From a virus: a stretch of 25,408 bases of DNA. Both the position numbers and the translations under genes were made by a program. Below the pieces are notes generated by a model, which searched no databases, was not told the origin of the DNA, and saw nothing but the letters and a program-made list of their open reading frames with translations. The stretch spans positions 1-25,408 of IMG/VR virus record IMGVR_UViG_3300020183_000419, one strand, 5' to 3'. How positions within the stretch are numbered: the stretch's first letter is position 1; each line of letters starts with the position of its first letter. Positions 23,001 to 25,408 of the stretch are shown piece after piece.

Positions 23001-23735
23001 AATTTTAAATCTGAAATATTAAAGGCGGGTAGTGACACGGTTGTCGAAGAAACCACACCGACAATTTTAGATCCAGAAAGAGCAGCTGAAAGAGAAAATT
23101 TAGTACCAAACGATAACGAACAATGTCAAATAAAAATTATTGAAAAATATAAAACATTAGAAGAAGACCCTATTAGACGAGGTACTATGACGTTTGAAGA
23201 TTTAAAAAATTTAATAAACGAAAACGTATCTTTAGATAGGTCAATAAAAACACTTTTATTTACTATTGTCATAACTAGAACAACAAATTTAGTTCAAAAT
23301 GAGTTAATACAAATATTAAATAATAACTTAACTGAAGTTAGGGCAACAAACGAATGGCCCGATAGATCCGATCTAAACAAGTGGGTTTGTTATAATAATG
23401 GAGTTGAGGCTGTACCATATTTTTCTTTTGATCAACTTAAAGACTCGATATTATTAACAAGAGATTGGTTCAAAAATGTATTACCTATTATATCAGAATT
23501 GAACGCATTAAATAAACAAGTTAATTTAACTCAAGAAGAAGTTGAACAAATAACATTATCACAAGCAATAATTTCATATTGGGACACAATTTTAGGTTTT
23601 GGACCACCACCATTAAGTGCAAACGAAATAAAAACAATTATAGATACAAACTTACAAAATGAGAGGTTACCAAAAGTAGCCTTTGACAATTATAAATATA
23701 ACGTTAAAAGGGCTCAAAAGTATTTTCCATTTTAA
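17043..23735 (+). CDS. Giant baseplate hub-like protein with GTSGSS linker
   Basis: A 2230-residue protein. Residues about 145-245 form a beta domain (GIKDITIDISGINSTQVKIN, then FFNLPYPLFYLTLKGYYGKA) that resembles contractile-tail hub domains. A helical and mixed central part follows. An acidic stretch (NEEDEEE) leads into an exact GTSGSS repeat at residues 1143-1205, then SGGGNGY. The C-terminal half has a domain at about 1911-1967 (SCTVESLGNVMIQPLMYFNL, FYGPYYIYKVKHTIREGEF) that looks like the late control gene D/gp27-like hub fold. The last about 200 residues are helical. The hub forms the centre of the baseplate and holds the spike. The size suggests fusion of hub and accessory parts. 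No lysozyme or peptidase motif is evident. The start ATG overlaps the end of the LysM-type gene. Confidence 0.65.
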   Translation: MADSLNQKSIYVETDYDNIILIDPNKIVVDNKVKDRLVDHEELVFYANLETKVIPRTKLAIGESFDSPVINSSIASLVGKSDGTSINFLQPIGKKKYFDTSWSDQLTGSGAREGKGFNQIRESKQNKDGKSVFVRDVSNYNDTQTLGIKDITIDISGINSTQVKINLVDVQGRTLFEQGEKSIYSVFFNLPYPLFYLTLKGYYGKAIKYALNLTKFNASFDQRTGNYDISLTLIGRNTGLLTDTLLTYAKTAPKMTPTTLQQQSTVSNAPGQQFSNLEILDSSIGEQTMYEVYKIYKSKGLIDKDFPEISIDEFIDSADTFVTKMQDGIKQGDFAVLSDVSKFRGVLTDIKNKVFTLSKNKFLDLNNYIFYKGQIHYTFKNTVDYTKRKELISGIETEINDANKNLKANKSFGDNAEYVVAGNTYREGIVVTLDPKDVIEQIAISSFTDLDLENTLTKRLGRTPTPDEVSKFKIQTLQDIEIFSKKIDDNTGDLVDDTPTFFRFGEVDFGTNTYLANSFLDDINNGLNKIKTREEKIEQQFTDLLAKKITSEDGGLGFSPTIRNIFAILLAGVDTFYRLMDKTHKLAWDQRTNPKRLLSIIPADKNFGIDSKNVINGTGQLNDKNVVYPWPTYFTKERDPKDKSGREKYILNYVADPKYVDLTNGYDYTTWPEVAFLEDYINAQTRRSQTNKRKKYNNNKNASPFGSCNTLDFPFEVLPYENVSEVSFFYEIYERLYSLVNYTNLYRGNYKTNQVDKFLSDLEAKNIIFGSEDSLLLKEKLKNFKFNLQQFESFLENTDKNTWEVSKRDLFVTDYVENSIKKDYGIYALSEIDGRSISLENSSPLIKEFDKYLKSTEHNVYNFLDTEPVSLNNDYTDIGKSLIFLDDKKTLARLNESDTVKNISMISWYDNKRFANQNLKILTRDNTDKIIDLTSLQQYYDVDVPTEVIGNTVITQYPSTKWNVTEQYLGYEPTTYSGLVSTIQSTSLLNTPYFINSILNGVEKEKNKESNPYVPTGFLFLYSLPVEDISNPALYDIDKEETLGNFYGQVRKFSAIHQVPYSFILKMGAFWHRYKTYHTTGVDILDECWKDFDYKKYYDPINNDLTKVYKIKTYDGNDEDFTAYRNIVEVINIPNEEDEEESGTSGTSGSSGTSGSSGTSGSSGTSGSSGTSGSSGTSGSSGTSGSSGTSGSSGTSGSSGTSGSSGGGNGYTTIYKEFDIFNYGFYPKLINDFQYFFTKKDLIKNYTEQEIKKIFEKGKIKLGNNTNSSFYMPTSGDINNENRSIINNSYFEYLIFDKDSLIDQSNKVYMMIPSCGGIPFNQANYECFTIDKKLNQEVKDNSSIYNGTIRSFWGCSQFGYFDNNSLKKPSIFEELNYLGTDYQSVTQIFSAFDKSKLDDFESLFLQFCEPNPITTNSIIQNENTIEKTRNSGLKQLKFVLKDLFTIKESELTLSNQQNNDGELLAQKQVFNLTQKIKTFSKYDLILKIGNSGQFDRRLFGSLANNTSLKPQNPIVPIGNGYKKGTLPGDGTSVNLLQSKVSNKDAWESLYLNVGFYVKDISFEGVEYSTYTDTGSTIFDFFIDNNIEFNKSNVEVYSKLIKIYSTQKNKKLLNNETYGNTEFISELETFLLEKNKILDDSVVEVFTYLNKNLPTVTVNNKNTKSTLDGNVSKLSIYNTFQAFNDKWIAGSDLTTRTIFEDFLFHDPANHDIGDELQVDVLAIKDMLKNSDPATDILLIIGSILKSAGDLLFFSMPAYINFYGINNATKTPNPQNIDVPNSLFGTWTNVNYLDSRPKFLCVYVGKESERPVSKENEFMLYADDSFDLRNPTTNPNRIEVDKQNISLSNKVVAFNVDFGIRNQNMFTNINVNMNDKKPTNATFLVNDQLANGVNGDKIAQQTTSLYSLYKSMSYSCTVESLGNVMIQPLMYFNLRHVPLFYGPYYIYKVKHTIREGEFKTSFDGSRMPKYALPQPDSLGTFIKINYLENFKSEILKAGSDTVVEETTPTILDPERAAERENLVPNDNEQCQIKIIEKYKTLEEDPIRRGTMTFEDLKNLINENVSLDRSIKTLLFTIVITRTTNLVQNELIQILNNNLTEVRATNEWPDRSDLNKWVCYNNGVEAVPYFSFDQLKDSILLTRDWFKNVLPIISELNALNKQVNLTQEEVEQITLSQAIISYWDTILGFGPPPLSANEIKTIIDTNLQNERLPKVAFDNYKYNVKRAQKYFPF
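20469..20657 (+). repeat. 18-bp tandem repeat coding for GTSGSS
   Basis: A half unit (GGAACTAGT) is followed by ten 18-bp units GGTACTAGCGGTTCTTCA at 20478-20657. The first seven units have GGTACT and the last three GGAACT; otherwise they are almost identical. The translation is a flexible Gly/Ser/Thr linker inside the hub-like protein. Such uniformity points to recent slippage or unequal recombination, and copy number may vary between strains. Confidence 0.95.
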
Positions 23736-23753
23736 TTTTTTACTTCTTTGATA

Positions 23754-23761
23754 TATTTATA
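23754..23761 (+). promoter_or_regulatory. Candidate phage promoter box for the 23774 gene
   Basis: TATTTATA, 12 nt before the ATG at 23774. The sequence AAAAAAGTTATG downstream is shared with the unit at 6270-6291. Confidence 0.5.
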
Positions 23762-23773
23762 TATAAAAAAGTT

Positions 23774-23998
23774 ATGAGCGTAAAAAAATTACTTGATGAT
23801 TATCTTAGAAAGGATACTAAGATTACGGAAAAACAAATAGACCCTGACCATAAACAAGTTTGTGATTTGGATACAGGTGAATGTTATACCGTTAGAATGA
23901 AAGACGGTCTTATTGAAAGATTCGACAACACAATGAAGACTAATAGAACATTAAGAGTTGAAACACCACAAGGAGTTAAAACATTATTAAACGGGTAA
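23774..23998 (+). CDS. Small protein of unknown function
   Basis: A 74-residue protein (MSVKKLLDDYLRKDTKITEK at the start). It has a short helical N-terminus, a central hairpin-like segment with two cysteines (VCDLDTGECYTVRM, residues about 35-48), and a C-terminal beta segment (TLRVETPQGVKTLLNG). The cysteine pair could form a disulfide or bind metal, but nothing else supports either. It has its own promoter box, follows the baseplate operon by 38 nt and is 11 nt upstream of the next gene, with which it is probably co-transcribed. I do not recognise the family. Confidence 0.65.
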   Translation: MSVKKLLDDYLRKDTKITEKQIDPDHKQVCDLDTGECYTVRMKDGLIERFDNTMKTNRTLRVETPQGVKTLLNG

Positions 23999-24009
23999 AA
24001 AAAAATTAA

Positions 24010-24687
24010 ATGATTTCAGAAAAAAAGATTTTAGAAGAATTAAGAAGATTTAATGAAATAAATAAATATATTCTTAATGAACAAGAACCACCCCCACCCC
24101 CACCACCAGCAGGAGATGCGGGAGCAGTGCCGCCACCTCCAGCAGGAGATGCGGGTGCACCACCACCCCCACCACCAGCAGGAGATGCGGGAGCACCACC
24201 AGCAGGAGGCGCTGAAGAAATCCCTGAGCCTGTTGATGTTGCAAATGATCCCGATGTTGAAGAGGTCGATACAGAAGAGAAAAAAGAAGGTGAAGAAGAA
24301 ACTGAAGAAATCGATATCACTGATTTAATTACCGCACAACAAGAAATTAAAGATAAACAAGATACCTTTATGGATGATATGTTTAAGAGATTAGACGATT
24401 TACAATCAAAACTTGAAAACATGGATCAAATTATGAGTAAGATTAGTTCGTTAGAAACTAAATTTGACAGGTACAGAGAAAAAACACCTGAAGAAAGATT
24501 AGAACTTAGGTCTTTAGATTCATACCCATACAATCAAAAACTTACAGACTTTTTTGATGATAAAAAAGTAGATATGGAAAAAACAGGTAAGAATGAATAT
24601 ATTTTAACATCTGACGAGGTTGAAAATTTTTCACCTAATGAAATTAAAAAAACTTTTAATAGTTACAACAACGAAGAGGAAATGTAA
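24010..24687 (+). CDS. Pro/Ala/Gly-repeat and coiled-coil protein of unknown function
   Basis: A 225-residue protein in four parts. Residues 1-25 (MISEKKILEELRRFNEINKY, ILNEQ) are an amphipathic helix ending in LNE/Q, similar in style to the N-terminus of the 728 protein. Residues about 26-70 are a polyproline/AGDAGA repeat. Residues about 71-97 are acidic. Residues about 98-155 are probably coiled coil (QQEIKDKQDTFMDDMFKRLD, DDLQSKLENMDQI). The rest, with YPYNQKLTDFFDD, may be a small folded end. The layout suits an elongated structural or scaffold protein, perhaps an internal head protein if the N-terminus is a targeting peptide. A strong terminator follows. No family is recognised. Confidence 0.75.
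   Translation: MISEKKILEELRRFNEINKYILNEQEPPPPPPPAGDAGAVPPPPAGDAGAPPPPPPAGDAGAPPAGGAEEIPEPVDVANDPDVEEVDTEEKKEGEEETEEIDITDLITAQQEIKDKQDTFMDDMFKRLDDLQSKLENMDQIMSKISSLETKFDRYREKTPEERLELRSLDSYPYNQKLTDFFDDKKVDMEKTGKNEYILTSDEVENFSPNEIKKTFNSYNNEEEM
24089..24212 (+). repeat. GC-rich Pro/AGDAGA-coding repeat
   Basis: CCAGCAGGAGATGCGGG occurs exactly at 24106-24122, 24139-24155 and 24175-24191, with a diverged copy starting at 24199. The copies are separated by C-rich proline codons. The block is much richer in G+C than the rest of the window. Confidence 0.9.
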
Positions 24688-24694
24688 AAATAAT

Positions 24695-24719
24695 AAGGGA
24701 CCAACAAGGTCCCTTTTTT
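24695..24719 (+). terminator. Rho-independent terminator before the ssDNA-binding protein gene
   Basis: Stem AAGGGACC / GGTCCCTT with loop AACAA, followed by a T run. It ends the 23774-24687 unit. Confidence 0.9.
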
Positions 24720-24720
24720 A

Positions 24721-24751
24721 TTTGACATTCTAACAAAATCACTTATAATTG
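24721..24751 (+). promoter_or_regulatory. Host-type promoter for the ssDNA-binding protein gene
   Basis: TTGACA at 24722-24727 and TATAAT at 24744-24749 with a 16-nt spacer. The same bases give TTTG at 24721-24724 and TATAATTG at 24744-24751, one mismatch from the Bacteroidota TAnnTTTG element. The phage TATTTAT box is absent here, consistent with early or middle expression by unmodified host polymerase. Confidence 0.6.
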
Positions 24752-24788
24752 TTATAGATAAAAGAGTTAAAAATTAAAAACAAAATCT

Positions 24789-25408
24789 ATGGCAAATTCA
24801 ATTGACGCAGTACTAGCACAGTACGAAAAGAATTCACAACCAAGTGGTTCACAGAGACAAAACATCTCACAAGAAGACAGAATGAAAAAGTATTTTTCAG
24901 CAATTCTTCAAAAAAATGAAAAATCAGCACAAAAAAGAATTAGAGTGTTACCTACAAAAGATGGTTCTTCACCATTTGTTGAGGTTTGGTATCATGAGAT
25001 TCAAGTTAATGGGCAATGGGTTAAGTTGTACGACCCTGAAAAAAATGACAACGAAAGATCCCCTTTAACAGAAGTTTATAATGAACTTATTTCAACAGGT
25101 AAAAAAGAAGATAAAGAATTGGCTTCACAATACCGTTCACGTTTATTTTACATCGTAAAGGTTATTGATAGAAATAACGAACAAGATGGTGTTAAATTTT
25201 GGAGATTCAAACACAATTACAAACAAGAAGGTGTGTTAGATAAAATTCTCCCTATTTGGAAAGCAAAAGGTGACGTAACTGATTCAGAAAAAGGTAGAGA
25301 CCTTATTATTGAACTTATTAAAGCAAAAACACCACAAGGTAAAGAGTATACAGTTGTTCAAACAATTATGTATGACGATCCAGCACCATTACACACAGAT
25401 AAAGAAAT
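24789..25408 (+). CDS. Single-stranded DNA-binding protein, gp32-like (truncated by window edge)
   Basis: The ATG at 24789 opens a frame of 206 codons that runs off the right edge. The N-terminus (MANSIDAVLAQYEKNSQ) is polar and would correspond to the cooperativity arm. From about residue 50, KRIRVLPTKDGSSPFVEVWY, then QVNGQWVKLYDP, then SRLFYIVKVIDR (about 118-129), then VKFWRFKHNYKQEGVLDKI follow the order of the T4 gp32 core: FLPS, the hydrophobic strand, the insertion, and VVKD..KVF.YRFG..IWDKI. gp32 coats single-stranded DNA and organises replication and recombination. The Cys/His zinc ligands of T4 gp32, between the KLYDP and SRLFY segments, have no counterpart: no cysteine is present there. 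The gene is preceded by a host-type promoter and a 5' leader of about 40 nt without a Shine-Dalgarno sequence. Confidence 0.8.
   Translation, partial: MANSIDAVLAQYEKNSQPSGSQRQNISQEDRMKKYFSAILQKNEKSAQKRIRVLPTKDGSSPFVEVWYHEIQVNGQWVKLYDPEKNDNERSPLTEVYNELISTGKKEDKELASQYRSRLFYIVKVIDRNNEQDGVKFWRFKHNYKQEGVLDKILPIWKAKGDVTDSEKGRDLIIELIKAKTPQGKEYTVVQTIMYDDPAPLHTDKE

Noticed and set aside
24006-24422. Antisense ORF with Gly/Ala/Pro repeats opposite the 24010 gene.
   Set aside because: It is a shadow of the proline repeat; the plus-strand gene has a coherent start, terminator and downstream coiled coil.

Overview
The window is a slice of a tailed double-stranded DNA phage genome with a contractile, T4-type tail. 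It is very AT-rich. None of the predicted starts has a recognisable Shine-Dalgarno sequence; starts instead sit behind A-rich leaders. The one promoter of host type, ahead of the ssDNA-binding protein, can be read either as sigma70 or as the Bacteroidota TTTG / TAnnTTTG pattern. Together these suggest a myovirus of a Bacteroidota (Flavobacteriia-like) host. The host is an inference, not something read directly.

Layout. (1) 1-631, minus strand: the 5' part of an SNF2/UvsW-like helicase gene. Its Walker A motif is interrupted by the start of an apparent intein that runs off the left edge. (2) 728-1084: a small acidic protein with a helical N-terminus, followed by a terminator. (3) 1150-2713: two neck/tail-completion genes, the second resembling T4 gp15. 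(4) 2714-2863, minus strand: a 49-residue ribbon-helix-helix-like repressor gene, convergent with the gp15-like gene, with a possible direct-repeat operator upstream. (5) 3000-7919: a very large tail sheath (gp18-like, 1072 aa), a 46-aa protein, a HAD-superfamily phosphatase and the tail tube (gp19-like). (6) 8018-10874: a T4 gp26/tail-assembly-chaperone-like gene, a 40-codon ORF that may be reached by +1 frameshifting, and the tape measure. (7) 10903-23735: a tightly packed baseplate operon. It holds a 1942-aa protein with internal repeats and an OmpA-like domain, a gp53/gpX-like LysM-type wedge protein, and a 2230-aa hub-like protein that carries a GTSGSS tandem-repeat linker. (8) 23774-24687: two small proteins of unknown function, one with a Pro/Ala/Gly repeat. 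(9) 24789-end: a gp32-like single-stranded DNA-binding protein, truncated by the window edge.

The order neck, terminator, sheath, tube, chaperone, tape measure, baseplate follows the usual contractile-tail assembly logic. A TATTTAT(A/T)-type box lies in the sense orientation upstream of many transcription units on both strands and is a candidate phage-specific promoter. Four hairpin-plus-T-tract terminators separate units. No tRNA, CRISPR array or insertion sequence was seen.

Most notable points: the helicase intein, which starts with a residue that cannot be the usual splicing nucleophile; a candidate +1 frameshift joining the chaperone ORFs; the recurrent promoter box, sometimes close enough to the ATG to imply leaderless mRNA; an OmpA-like domain inside a baseplate protein; and the HAD enzyme embedded between sheath and tube.
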